64,000 nucleotides of DNA, from contig NZ_LXKA01000098.1 in NCBI RefSeq assembly GCF_001645125.1, forward strand, positions 1 through 64,000, read 5' to 3'. Source of the stretch: Paraburkholderia ginsengiterrae (GTDB taxonomy: Bacteria > Pseudomonadota > Gammaproteobacteria > Burkholderiales > Burkholderiaceae). The notes below the pieces were generated by a model that had not been told where the DNA came from, ran no database searches, and saw only the letters and a list, made by a program, of their open reading frames with translations. This document shows positions 9,812 to 18,728 of this stretch, piece after piece. The translations under genes were made by a program, and so were the position numbers. Position 1 is the stretch's first letter; every line of letters begins with the position of its first letter.

Positions 9812-9848
9812 AAAAAACGCGGCGCGGTAAGTAAAACCCGCGCCGCGT
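9812..9848 (-). terminator. Rho-independent terminator of the phosphomannomutase gene
   Basis: ACGCGGCGCGG (9817-9827) and CCGCGCCGCGT (9838-9848) make a perfect 11-bp GC-rich stem with a 10-nt loop. Read on the minus strand the hairpin is followed by a run of six T (the AAAAAA at 9812-9817). It lies 48 bp past the end of the mutase gene. Confidence 0.85.
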
Positions 9849-9895
9849 CGGACGGCTGGTGCGGCTCGAAACGAACCGCGCCGCCGCTTCAGCCT

Positions 9896-11290
9896 TCAGA
9901 ACGGCAGCTTCGCGTCGGCCTTCTCCGCGAGGATCACGCGGCGGAAGTCTTCCTGGATGCGCTTGAGCGCCGCATCGTTATCGGCTTCGAAACGCATCAC
10001 CACCACCGGCGTGGTGTTCGACGATCGTGCCAGACCAAAGCCGTCCGGATACTCGACGCGCAGGCCGTCGATCTTCACGACGTCGTCCGCGCCGGTGAAC
10101 TGCGCATTCTTCTGCAGACGCGCGATCAGTTCGAAGTTTTCGCCTTCTTCAAGCTTCAGTTGCAGCTCCGGCGTGGAGTTCGAATTCGGCAGCGAGTTCA
10201 GCAGCTTGCTCGGGTCCGCCACGCGCGTGAGAATTTCCAAGAGACGCGCGCCGGTGTACAGGCCGTCGTCGAAACCGTACCAGCGGTCCTTGAAGAACAC
10301 GTGGCCGCTCATTTCGCCCGCGAGCGGCGCGCCGGTTTCACGCAGCTTTGCCTTGACGAGCGAGTGGCCGGTCTTCCACATGAGCGGCTCGCCGCCTTTG
10401 TCCTTGACCCACTTGGCGAGGTTGCGGGTGCACTTCACGTCGTAAATGATCTGTGCGCCCTTGTTGCGCGACAGGACTTCTTCGGCGAACAGCATGAGCT
10501 GACGGTCCGGATAGATGATCTGGCCGTCTTTGGTGACTACGCCCAGACGATCGCCGTCGCCGTCGAACGCGAAACCGATTTCAGCATCCGTCGCCTTCAG
10601 CGCGCGGATCACGTCCTGCAGGTTTTCCGGGTGAGCCGGGTCCGGGTGATGATTCGGGAAGTTGCCGTCGATCTCGGTGAACAGTTCCACCAGTTCGCAG
10701 CCGAGCTTCTTGAAGAGCTTGGGTGCGAGACCGCCGGCCACGCCGTTGCCGGTGTCGACCACGATCTTGATGGGACGCGCGAGCTTGACGTCGCTCGCGA
10801 TGCGATCCAGATACGCGTCCGCAATGTCGTATTCAGCGTACGTGCCGCTGCCTTCAGAGAAGTTCTCGTCGACGATGCGCTGATGCAGCGCGAGAATCTG
10901 TTCGCCGTAAATGGCCGCGCCGCGCAGAACCATCTTGAAGCCGTTGTAATCAGGCGGATTGTGACTGCCCGTCACCACGATGCACGAATCGACACGGCGC
11001 TCGCCGCTGCCGAGCTGCAACGGCACGCTGGCCGCGAAGTAGCCGACCGGCGTGGGCACCATGCCCACATTGACCACGTCGACGCCGGCTGCGCGCAGGC
11101 CGTCCGACAGAGCCTGGATCAGTTCGGGACCCGACAGGCGGCCGTCACGCGCGACCACCACCGCGTCGCCGCCTTGCGCGCGCACTTCGGTGCCGAACGC
11201 GCGGCCGATCGAACGCGCTGCGTCGGCGTCGAGCGTCTTGCCGATCACACCGCGAATGTCATACGCCTTGAAAATAGATTTGGAGATCAT
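9896..11290 (-). CDS. manB: Phosphomannomutase/phosphoglucomutase
   Basis: Interconverts hexose-6- and hexose-1-phosphates and so supplies GDP-mannose and UDP-glucose type precursors for LPS and EPS. 464 residues, an alpha-D-phosphohexomutase of the AlgC/ManB type. Active-site Ser S109 is in VVTGSHNPPDYNGFKM, the metal loop D243-G-D-G-D247-R is in FAFDGDGDRLGVV, the sugar-binding loop is GEMSGHVFFKDRW, and the phosphate-binding end is RSSNTTPVVVMRFE. It starts MISKSIFKAYDIRG. It is transcribed alone, divergent from the wzx operon, and ends at a strong terminator. Confidence 0.94.
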   Translation of the reverse strand: MISKSIFKAYDIRGVIGKTLDADAARSIGRAFGTEVRAQGGDAVVVARDGRLSGPELIQALSDGLRAAGVDVVNVGMVPTPVGYFAASVPLQLGSGERRVDSCIVVTGSHNPPDYNGFKMVLRGAAIYGEQILALHQRIVDENFSEGSGTYAEYDIADAYLDRIASDVKLARPIKIVVDTGNGVAGGLAPKLFKKLGCELVELFTEIDGNFPNHHPDPAHPENLQDVIRALKATDAEIGFAFDGDGDRLGVVTKDGQIIYPDRQLMLFAEEVLSRNKGAQIIYDVKCTRNLAKWVKDKGGEPLMWKTGHSLVKAKLRETGAPLAGEMSGHVFFKDRWYGFDDGLYTGARLLEILTRVADPSKLLNSLPNSNSTPELQLKLEEGENFELIARLQKNAQFTGADDVVKIDGLRVEYPDGFGLARSSNTTPVVVMRFEADNDAALKRIQEDFRRVILAEKADAKLPF

Positions 11291-11379
11291 ATTGGCTCAC
11301 TTGCGTGCAATAGAAAATTTTGACCGGCGCACCGATGGTGAATCGGTAAAACATGGCGGTGAATCACTGCGATGCGCCC

Positions 11380-11411
11380 TTGCCGGAAGCGATCCGGTTC
11401 CAACTTATAAT
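11380..11411 (+). promoter_or_regulatory. Candidate promoter for the wzx operon
   Basis: The 299-bp divergent spacer (11291-11589) between the mutase gene and wzx contains a perfect -10 hexamer TATAAT at 11406-11411. The nearest -35-like element, TTGCCG at 11380, is 20 bp away, which is too far to be a good match. The mutase promoter must also lie in this spacer, but I cannot place it. Confidence 0.3.
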
Positions 11412-11589
11412 TGCGCTTTTCGGACCAGACTTATAACACCATTCTAATGCTTAGACGCCCTCCAATTGTAAAGTTGCCGCGCCGCTCGGCCGGGTGGGCA
11501 AATGCACACATGGCGTCTTTTTCGCGCCTCACGCGGTGCGCGTGGGCGGTGCAAACAGGCCGGCAAACGGACCCGCAAGCGGCCATCGG

Positions 11590-12852
11590 ATGCTGACGCT
11601 CAAACGCTTCGCCAATCCAGATGTCACGCGCGCCTTCACGAATATCGTCTGGCTCGGGCTGGAGCGGCTCACGCAGATCGGCGTGGCAATCGTGATCAGC
11701 GGCATGCTGGCGCGCTACTTCGGGCCGGACACTTTCGGCAAATGGCAATACGCCAACACGCTGCTGCTGGTGCTCTCCCCCATTACCTGGGTATGCGGCG
11801 CGGAAATTCTGGTGCCCACCATCGTCAACCGGCCGCCCGCGCAGCTCGGCACGGTGCTCGGCAGCGCGTTCGCGCTGCGCATCTCCGTGTCGGTCGCAGC
11901 CTTGCTGCTCACGTGGCTCGGCATCGCACTGCACTTCTTCGAGCCGCTGGTGGGCGCAATGCTCGCCGGTCTCGCCGTGACCATGCTGTTTCGCGAGCCG
12001 TTCGTCGGCGTAATCAATGCATGGCTGCAGAGCATGACCTACAGCAAGCCGCAGTTGCTCACCAGCATGAGCACCGCGGTGCTGAAGGCCGCCCTCGTCT
12101 ATCTGCTGGTGCGCGCGGCGGCCGCGCCCGCGCGCTTCGGCTGGTTGTGGGCGCTCGAATCCGCCGCGATTGGCGCCGTCCTCCTGATTTACTACATCCG
12201 CCGGCATGGCGGCCGGCTTGGCTGGCACGTCGACCGTTCGCTCTTCAAGCACTTCGCAAGCGCGGGCACGGTGTTCTGGCTGGGACTGATCTGTATGTAT
12301 CTGTTCCTGAAACTGGACCGGCTCATGCTCGAACGGGCGATCTCGTTCGCCGACCTCGGCCGCTATTCCGCCGCCCAGCAGTTGAACGAAAACTGGATCA
12401 CCCTCGCGCTGATGCTCTCCCAGACCATCGCGCCCGCCTTCGTCTACCGCGTGCAGGACGCCGCGCAACTGCGCCGCAATATTTGGCGGCTCACCGCGAT
12501 GACCGCCGCGTTGATGGTGGGCGGCGCGATCGTGCTCGATCTGCTCGCAGGGCTCATCATCCGCCGCGTGTTCGGGCCGGACTTCGAAGGGGCGATCGAG
12601 ATTTTCCGCTGGGCCGTGTGGCTGTCCGTGCCGGCCGGCATCGAGGCGATCGGCAATCTGATCGTGCTCAAATACCAGGCGAAATTCGTACTGCTCTCGA
12701 AGTGGCTGCTGGCGCTCGCCGTCGCCTTCGTGGTCAATCTGCTGGCCATTGCGCGGCTCGGCGCCTATGGTGCGCTGGTGGGGCTCGCGGCGGGCTATCT
12801 GGCCGCCGCTTCAGTTAATTTTTATTACATTCGTTTCAAATTGCGCCCATGA
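11590..12852 (+). CDS. Wzx-type polysaccharide flippase (MOP superfamily)
   Basis: 420-residue polytopic membrane protein with about 12-14 hydrophobic segments. It moves lipid-linked sugar repeats across the inner membrane. The start chosen gives MLTLKRFANPDVTRAFTNIV. The open frame further upstream is Ala/Gly-rich and not family-like. Characteristic stretches are FGPDTFGKWQYANTLL near residue 46, KLDRLMLERAISFADLGRYS in the middle and IRRVFGPDFEGAIEIFRW. First gene of a four-gene operon; its TGA overlaps the ATG of the next gene by 4 bp. The exact cargo is unknown. Presence of galE in the operon suggests galactose in the repeat. Confidence 0.85.
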   Translation: MLTLKRFANPDVTRAFTNIVWLGLERLTQIGVAIVISGMLARYFGPDTFGKWQYANTLLLVLSPITWVCGAEILVPTIVNRPPAQLGTVLGSAFALRISVSVAALLLTWLGIALHFFEPLVGAMLAGLAVTMLFREPFVGVINAWLQSMTYSKPQLLTSMSTAVLKAALVYLLVRAAAAPARFGWLWALESAAIGAVLLIYYIRRHGGRLGWHVDRSLFKHFASAGTVFWLGLICMYLFLKLDRLMLERAISFADLGRYSAAQQLNENWITLALMLSQTIAPAFVYRVQDAAQLRRNIWRLTAMTAALMVGGAIVLDLLAGLIIRRVFGPDFEGAIEIFRWAVWLSVPAGIEAIGNLIVLKYQAKFVLLSKWLLALAVAFVVNLLAIARLGAYGALVGLAAGYLAAASVNFYYIRFKLRP

Positions 12853-13679
12853 CGAACGCATCCGCCACCGCGCAAATGGCCCTCGACGACGTCGCGGTGC
12901 TGATCCCCGCCTACAACGGCCAGGCCGATGTCGATATGACGCTCGCGTCGTTCAGTGAAAGCGCGCCGGTGCACGTGCTGATCGTCGACGACGGCAGCAC
13001 GCCGCCGATTGTCGCGCCGGCGCTCGCCAACCTGCGGATCGAAGTGCTGCGCATGGCGCAGAACGGCGGCATCGAGCGGGCCTTGCAGACCGGCATCGAC
13101 GCCCTCGCCCAACGCGGCTTTCGCTACGCGGCCCGCATCGACGCGGGCGATCGCAGCGTGCCGCAACGGCTCGCGAAACAGCGCGCATACATGGAATCGC
13201 ATCCGCGTGTGGCCGGCCTCGGCATGTGGACGCAGGTCGTCACGCGCGACGGCAAGCCGTTGTTCATGCTGACGCCCCCCGCTGAACCGGACGCCATCCG
13301 GCGCTTGCGCTTCTTCCGTTCATGCCTCGCGCATCCTTCGATGATGCTGCGCATCGACGCCGTGCGCGAACTGGGCAACTACCGCGCCAGGTACCGTTCC
13401 GCGGAAGATCTCGATCTGTTCCTGCGTCTGATGGAACGCTACGACTGCGCGAACCTGCCGGAGCTCGGGCTTTACTACGAGCTCAACGAAGGTGGCATCA
13501 GCGCGACGAAGCGGCGCCGCCAGATCGGCTCGACGCTCCGGCTGCAGTTGCGCTACTTCAACGCAGTCAATCCGTACGACTGGCTCGGCCTCGCCAAAAA
13601 TCTGCTGCATCTGGTCACGCCTTACGGCGCGCTGCGGCGGATCAAAGGCCTGCTGCTCGCGCCGCGCGCAGGCCACTAA
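12849..13679 (+). CDS. Glycosyltransferase family 2
   Basis: 276-residue GT-A fold transferase. The N-terminal nucleotide-sugar domain shows VAVLIPAYNGQADVDMTLASF, LIVDDGSTPP and an acceptor region with MLRIDAVRELGNYR and SAEDLDLFLRLMERY (ED/LF catalytic-base region). The usual DxD position is DAGDR (RIDAGDRSVPQRLAKQ). It overlaps wzx by ATGA and is probably translationally coupled. Likely adds one sugar of the repeat unit at the cytoplasmic membrane face. Donor unknown. Confidence 0.88.
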   Translation: MTNASATAQMALDDVAVLIPAYNGQADVDMTLASFSESAPVHVLIVDDGSTPPIVAPALANLRIEVLRMAQNGGIERALQTGIDALAQRGFRYAARIDAGDRSVPQRLAKQRAYMESHPRVAGLGMWTQVVTRDGKPLFMLTPPAEPDAIRRLRFFRSCLAHPSMMLRIDAVRELGNYRARYRSAEDLDLFLRLMERYDCANLPELGLYYELNEGGISATKRRRQIGSTLRLQLRYFNAVNPYDWLGLAKNLLHLVTPYGALRRIKGLLLAPRAGH

Positions 13680-13745
13680 GGCTGGGCCACCAAGTTGGGC
13701 CACCAGATCATTCCATCCCACATTCACCGCCGAGCTCGTTCCCGC

Positions 13746-14894
13746 ATGAAGCCTGCCTTGAAGTCGACGCCCGCGTTGCGCATTACACTCGTGTGTAACA
13801 CCGCCTGGGCAATCTATACCTACCGGCAAGGGCTGATCCGTATGCTGGTCGGACGTGGCGTCGACGTGACGGTGCTCGCGCCGCGCGACCGCACGTTCGA
13901 GCTGCTCACCGCCATGGGCTGCCGCTGCATCGAATTGCCGGTTGCGTCCAAAGGCACGAGCCCGCGCGACGACCTGCGCACGCTTTACGCGCTTTACCGG
14001 CAATATCGGACCATCCGCCCGCATGTGGTGTTTCATTACACGATCAAGCCGAACATCTATGGCTCCATCGCGGCGAAACTGGCGGGCGTGCAATCGGTTG
14101 CGGTTACAACCGGATTGGGCTACGTGTTCATTCAGCAGAGCCGCGCGGCCCAGGTGGCGAAAAAGCTGTATCGTTTCGCGTTCCGTTTCCCACGCGAAGT
14201 CTGGTTTTTGAATCGGGACGATCAGGCCGCGTTTGTCGAGCAGAATTTGTTGGTGCATCCTGAGCGTGCGCGGCTGCTGCATGGCGAAGGCGTCGATCTC
14301 GCGCAATTTGCGTTTACGCCCTTGCCCGAGCAGCCGGAATTCAGGTTCGTGCTGATCGGCCGGTTGCTGTGGGACAAAGGAGTCGGCGAATACGTGGAAG
14401 CCGCGCGGCGTCTGCGTGAACGTTATCCGCATGCGCGGTTCCAGTTGCTCGGTCCGGTGGGCGTCGACAACCCCAGCGCGATCACGCGTGAAGAAGTGGC
14501 CGCGTGGGAGCGGGAAGGCATCATCGAGTATCTTGGAGAGGCGCATGACGTGCGGCCTATTATCGCCGGCGCGGATTGCGTCGTCTTGCCTTCGTACCGC
14601 GAAGGCGTGCCGCGCACGCTGATGGAAGCGTCGGCGATGGGCCGGCCGATCGTCACGACCAACGTGCCGGGCTGCCGCGAGGTGGTGACGGAAGGCGTCA
14701 ATGGATTGCTGTGCGAAGCGCGCAATGCGCAAAGTCTCGCGGCCACGCTGGCGCGCATGCTCGACATGAGCGGCGCCGAGCGCCGGGCCATGGCGGAACG
14801 CGGCCGGAAGAAAGTCGCGGAAGAGTTCGACGAGCGCGTGGTCGTCGAAACGTACAAAGACCTGGTGCAAAAAATGACGGGCGTTTTACTTTAA
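13746..14894 (+). CDS. Glycosyltransferase family 4
   Basis: GT-B fold transferase, 382 residues from the ATG giving MKPALKSTPALRITLVCNTAW (an upstream in-frame ATG at 13695 would add 17 residues without family likeness). N-terminal acceptor half with FHYTIKPNIYGSIAAKLAG; C-terminal donor half with FVLIGRLLWDKGVGEYVEA, then REGVPRTLMEASAMGRPIVTTNVPG, the E-x7-E donor-binding motif. Resembles WbpY/WcaC-like polymer-assembly enzymes. Second-last gene of the wzx operon; galE starts 12 bp after it. Confidence 0.88.
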   Translation: MKPALKSTPALRITLVCNTAWAIYTYRQGLIRMLVGRGVDVTVLAPRDRTFELLTAMGCRCIELPVASKGTSPRDDLRTLYALYRQYRTIRPHVVFHYTIKPNIYGSIAAKLAGVQSVAVTTGLGYVFIQQSRAAQVAKKLYRFAFRFPREVWFLNRDDQAAFVEQNLLVHPERARLLHGEGVDLAQFAFTPLPEQPEFRFVLIGRLLWDKGVGEYVEAARRLRERYPHARFQLLGPVGVDNPSAITREEVAAWEREGIIEYLGEAHDVRPIIAGADCVVLPSYREGVPRTLMEASAMGRPIVTTNVPGCREVVTEGVNGLLCEARNAQSLAATLARMLDMSGAERRAMAERGRKKVAEEFDERVVVETYKDLVQKMTGVLL

Positions 14895-14906
14895 CGGAGC
14901 AACAGC

Positions 14907-15929
14907 ATGACCACGAAGGGCACGATTCTGGTAACGGGCGGCGCGGGCTTTATCGGCTCGCACACCTGTGTCGAACTGCTGAACGGCGGTTACGACGTCG
15001 TGGTAATCGACAATCTCGTGAACAGCAACCGCGAATCGTTGCGGCGCGTGGAGACAATCACCGGCAAGGCACTGGCCTTCTACGAAGCCGATGCACGCGA
15101 CGAAGCAACGCTCAACCGGATTTTCGACGCACACCCGATCACCGGCGCGATTCATTTCGCCGCGCTGAAGGCGGTGGGCGAATCGGTCGCCAAACCCATC
15201 GAGTACTACAGCAATAATGTGGGCAGTTTGTTGACACTGCTCGGCGTGATGCGTGAACGCAACGTCAAGCAATTCGTGTTCAGTTCGTCGGCTACCGTGT
15301 ATGGCGTGCCGAAAAGCTCACCGATCGACGAATCGTTCCCGCTGTCGGCCACGAATCCGTATGGTCAGTCGAAGCTCATCGCCGAGCAGGTTCTGCGCGA
15401 TCTGGAAGTCGCGGATCCATCATGGCGAATCGCCACGCTGCGCTACTTCAATCCGGTCGGTGCGCACGAGAGCGGCCTGATCGGCGAGGACCCCGCCGGT
15501 ATCCCGAACAATCTGATGCCTTATGTGGCACAGGTCGCGGTCGGCAAACTCGAAAAGCTGCGCGTGTTCGGCGGCGATTATGAAACGCCCGACGGCACCG
15601 GCGTGCGCGACTATATCCACGTCGTCGATCTGGCGCGCGGGCATCTGGCCGCACTCGACGCGCTGGTCAAGCGCGACGCCAGCTTTGTCGTGAATCTCGG
15701 CACCGGCCAGGGTTATAGCGTGCTGGACGTGGTGCGCTCATTTGAAAAAGCGTCCGGCAAGCCAGTACCTTACGAGATCGTCGCGCGCCGCCCCGGCGAC
15801 GTCGCTTCGTGTTTCGCCGACCCGGCGGCGGCCGAGAAGATCATCGGCTGGCGCGCACAGTTCGGCATCGAGCGGATGTGCGCGGATCACTGGCGCTGGC
15901 AGTCGGCGAATCCGCAAGGATTCGTCTGA
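14907..15929 (+). CDS. galE: UDP-glucose 4-epimerase
   Basis: Interconverts UDP-glucose and UDP-galactose using tightly bound NAD. 340 residues, the usual length. Rossmann motif GGAGFIGSHT at residues 11-20, catalytic Y152-x3-K156 (NPYGQSKLIAEQ) with S126-S128 (VFSSSATVYG), and GVRDYIHVVDLARGH. An AACGGAG ribosome-binding site precedes the ATG. Last gene of the operon; a strong hairpin follows 13 bp after the stop. Confidence 0.96.
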   Translation: MTTKGTILVTGGAGFIGSHTCVELLNGGYDVVVIDNLVNSNRESLRRVETITGKALAFYEADARDEATLNRIFDAHPITGAIHFAALKAVGESVAKPIEYYSNNVGSLLTLLGVMRERNVKQFVFSSSATVYGVPKSSPIDESFPLSATNPYGQSKLIAEQVLRDLEVADPSWRIATLRYFNPVGAHESGLIGEDPAGIPNNLMPYVAQVAVGKLEKLRVFGGDYETPDGTGVRDYIHVVDLARGHLAALDALVKRDASFVVNLGTGQGYSVLDVVRSFEKASGKPVPYEIVARRPGDVASCFADPAAAEKIIGWRAQFGIERMCADHWRWQSANPQGFV

Positions 15930-15942
15930 GTTGAATCCAGCT

Positions 15943-15990
15943 AGACGGCGGCGCGAAGGAGTCGCCTGGCAGGGGCTCCGCCGCCGTCTA
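15943..15990 (+). terminator. Terminator hairpin after galE
   Basis: TAGACGGCGGCG (15943-15954) and CGCCGCCGTCTA (15979-15990) are perfect 12-bp inverted repeats with a 24-nt spacer, located directly after galE. There is no T-run (CTACTACGCA follows), so it may be a rho-assisted stop or an RNA-stability hairpin. Confidence 0.6.
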
Positions 15991-16369
15991 CTACTACGCA
16001 GTTCCACAGGCGTCCTGCCTCTTCAATTAATTAGCCTCACTACACATTTGGCGAACTTCGCAGAGCGCTTATTTTGATCTGACGTATATCGTTTCCAATC
16101 AGATTTAAATCATACAAAACTCTCGTTCGGTAAATCCCGCCATTGCGGCTTCATAGCACGCATTTTTTGCGGATAGACGCTATTTGTTTTCACCATATTG
16201 ATAATAACTTTTAAATTACTTCGGATGCCTACATATCTAGATTTTTTTAGTGTGCGCTATCAGACAGAGCTATTAGTCCCGCAACGAGAAGATTACAACG
16301 CGCCAGTACTTCCATCTAGATGGACAGCCCCATCTCGTCTACCAGAATCTCGACAACGGGAACAGACAT
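15991..16369. other. AT-rich intergenic region before the exopolysaccharide genes
   Basis: About 380 bp with no supported gene. From 16020 to 16270 it is clearly more AT-rich than its surroundings, as expected for a promoter region of horizontally shaped polysaccharide clusters. I could not identify a convincing -35/-10 pair, and no ops/JUMPstart-like GGCGGTAG element was seen. Confidence 0.5.
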
Positions 16370-17515
16370 ATGAAAGACATCGTGCATATCACGGAAGCCT
16401 TCGGTGGAGGGGTTCTGTCGATGCTGACCGAGCTTTCCAATCGCGCTGCAGAAGCCGGAGCCAATGTCTCCGTCATATATTCGTTGCGGCGCGAGACCCC
16501 CCCGGATTTCGCGCGCCTGTTTCATCCCAAAGTCAAGATGACATATATCGCGATGTGCAGAGAGATCAGCTTCAAGCAAGACTTGTCGAGCCTTCGCGCG
16601 CTGGTTCACAACCTTCGTGACCGCAATCCTGAAGTGATCCACCTCCACTCGTCGAAAGCAGGCGTGCTCGGGCGCGCCGCCGCCAAAATAGCGTCGCCTC
16701 ACGCCAAGGTACTGTACTCGCCGCACGGCCCCGCCTTCCTGCGGCGCGACGTATCGCCCGCCAAACAATACGCCTACCTGAGCTTCGAGCGATTGGCCAA
16801 CTATATCGGCGGAACGATCGTTGCATGCTCACCCAGTGAACTTCATGAAATCAAGGACAGGGTTCACGCCCGCGCGCCCATCCTGATCGAGAACGGTGTC
16901 GACACCAGCGAAATCCCTCTGCATTGCAGGCGAAGCGACGAGAAGGTGTTGATTGGCATGACAGGTCGCGCTTCCTTCCAGAAGAACCATGAACTGTTCA
17001 TCAAGTTGGCCCACGCACTCCGGGATCCCGCCGTCAATTTTCTGTGGATAGGCGGGAATGCCGAGCAAGTACCGGACTTGTACCAGGACGACGCCGTCAC
17101 ATGCAGCGGCTGGGTAACTCGTGCCCGTGCCCTGGAATTGATGTCTCAGCTCGACGTTTATGTTCAGACGTCTCGCTGGGAAGGCATGCCTTTGGCTCTG
17201 ATCGAAGCGCAAGTCGCAGGTATCCCAGCAGTGGTCACCAACGTGGTGGGCAATCGGGACATCGTCATTCACTGCGTCACCGGTTTCGTGGCGAGAAACG
17301 ACGAAGAAATGGCGAATTACCTCGCACTGCTTCGCGATAACCCGACACTGCGGCAGCAGATGGGTGCGGCAGCGAGAAAACGGGCGATGGAGCGCTTCTC
17401 GATGGAGGTGATCTTTCGGGAGTGGCGGCAGCTATACGGTCTGGGCGAAGAGCGGAGTCCGCGCAAAGAACCTTTGATCGCCGATATCGCGCTTCCTTAT
17501 GACGTCAATCGCTAA
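16370..17515 (+). CDS. Glycosyltransferase family 4
   Basis: 381-residue GT-B transferase, predicted cytoplasmic face of the inner membrane. It starts MKDIVHITEAFGGGVLSMLTEL, a PssD/WcaL-like opening with a glycine-rich acceptor loop. The donor domain shows LIGMTGRASFQKNHELFIKLA and then WEGMPLALIEAQVAGIPAVVTN, the E-x7-E motif. The LHSSKAG segment is typical of capsular GT4 enzymes. First of three same-strand GT4 genes. The next gene begins 24 bp after the stop, so they are probably an operon. Confidence 0.88.
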   Translation: MKDIVHITEAFGGGVLSMLTELSNRAAEAGANVSVIYSLRRETPPDFARLFHPKVKMTYIAMCREISFKQDLSSLRALVHNLRDRNPEVIHLHSSKAGVLGRAAAKIASPHAKVLYSPHGPAFLRRDVSPAKQYAYLSFERLANYIGGTIVACSPSELHEIKDRVHARAPILIENGVDTSEIPLHCRRSDEKVLIGMTGRASFQKNHELFIKLAHALRDPAVNFLWIGGNAEQVPDLYQDDAVTCSGWVTRARALELMSQLDVYVQTSRWEGMPLALIEAQVAGIPAVVTNVVGNRDIVIHCVTGFVARNDEEMANYLALLRDNPTLRQQMGAAARKRAMERFSMEVIFREWRQLYGLGEERSPRKEPLIADIALPYDVNR

Positions 17516-17539
17516 TACCTGCCTTGCGGGGACAACAGT

Positions 17540-18637
17540 GTGAAGAATATGTATCCGGCTACCCAAACGTTCATCTACAACGGTCGTTTCGCCACTCAGA
17601 AGACCACTGGTGTACAGCGCGTCGCACGCGAACTGATCGTCGCACTTGGACGTTTGCCGAACTCCGGCAAAGTCACCGTCGTTGTCCCGCCACAGCCAGG
17701 ACTTTTGTCCGTGGACGGCACCAATACGGTCAAGATCGGCTTTGGAAAAGGCGTGTTCTGGGAACAACTGGTTCTTCCCCTGTTCGCCGGCAGACACCGC
17801 ATCGTCAATCTCAGCAATTCGGCTTCGATCTTCCGTCTCAACCAGGTTATCTATATGCACGACGCGGCGGTGTTCGATACGCCCGCCCATTTCTCGTGGC
17901 GTTTCCGGGCCTGGTACAGAGTGATGTTCTGGATCCTTGCGAGAACATCGAGTTGTGTAGTGACCAATTCGGATTTCTCGAGGCGGCGTCTCGCCCACCA
18001 CTGTGGGGTACCGACTGGACGAATCAGTGTGGTTCCGCTAGGCGCCGATCATCTCGATGCCATCGTTGCGGATACAAGCGTGTTGCACGAACATGGTCTC
18101 GAGTCGAAGCGCTTCGTGCTCGCCGTCAGCAGTATGAATCCCACCAAGAACTTCGGCCGGATTCTTGAAGCTTTCCGTCAACTCAATGATCCTTCGATCG
18201 ATCTCGTGATCGTCGGCATGAAGAACACCAGCGTATTCGGCGATGTTCAGGATGTTCAGGACGCCGCGCCCAACATCAAGGCCGTGGGATACGTCAGCGA
18301 CGAGAAACTGAAAGCGCTGTATCAACACGCACACTGCTTTGTTTATCCGTCGATCTATGAAGGATTTGGCATTCCGCCGCTGGAAGCCATGCGCAACGGC
18401 TGCCCGGTGATTGTGGGCCGCTCGTCGGCATTGCCGGAAACCTGCGCGGATGCCGCGCTCTACTGCGATCCCTTTTCGTCGGAAGATATTGCGGACAAGT
18501 TGCGTGAGCTACTACGTTTGCCCGACCTGCGGGCAACGTTGATAGAGCGCGGCCGTCTGCACGCCGCCAAGTATCGCTGGGGTGCGAGCGCGGAGAAACT
18601 CGCTCAGGTGATCGATCGATCCCGGCGCGCGACATAA
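17540..18637 (+). CDS. Glycosyltransferase family 4 (mannosyltransferase-like)
   Basis: 365 residues. The start is a GTG (GTG AAG AAT ATG). An internal ATG three codons later is also possible. The start region has FIYNGRFATQKTTGVQRVARELI, the TGVQR(Y/V)ARE loop of WbaZ/MtfB-like mannosyltransferases. The donor half has VLAVSSMNPTKNFGRILEAF and YEGFGIPPLEAMRNGCPVIV (E-x7-E). Sits between two other GT4 genes in the exopolysaccharide region. Donor sugar is not proven. Confidence 0.87.
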   Translation: MKNMYPATQTFIYNGRFATQKTTGVQRVARELIVALGRLPNSGKVTVVVPPQPGLLSVDGTNTVKIGFGKGVFWEQLVLPLFAGRHRIVNLSNSASIFRLNQVIYMHDAAVFDTPAHFSWRFRAWYRVMFWILARTSSCVVTNSDFSRRRLAHHCGVPTGRISVVPLGADHLDAIVADTSVLHEHGLESKRFVLAVSSMNPTKNFGRILEAFRQLNDPSIDLVIVGMKNTSVFGDVQDVQDAAPNIKAVGYVSDEKLKALYQHAHCFVYPSIYEGFGIPPLEAMRNGCPVIVGRSSALPETCADAALYCDPFSSEDIADKLRELLRLPDLRATLIERGRLHAAKYRWGASAEKLAQVIDRSRRAT

Positions 18638-18728
18638 CGTCGTGCCACGGATTTTTTGTCGACCGGCCTTGCGCCTCGGACCAGTTCGCGTGTCTGCGAG
18701 CCAGGTTTCGCACTTAAGGAGAAGATCA

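Noticed and set aside
10160-11323. Long open frame (387 codons) antisense to the phosphomannomutase gene
   Set aside because: It is a GC-rich third-frame shadow: composition is Arg/His/Ala-rich, no family motifs, and the opposite strand encodes a complete well-known enzyme.
11502-12818. Open frame of 438 codons in another frame over the wzx gene
   Set aside because: Extremely Arg-rich and without hydrophobic segments; the overlapping frame encodes a clear flippase.
15991-16369. Search for an ops/JUMPstart element ahead of the EPS genes
   Set aside because: No GGCGGTAG-type sequence was found here or in the other large intergenic regions of the window.
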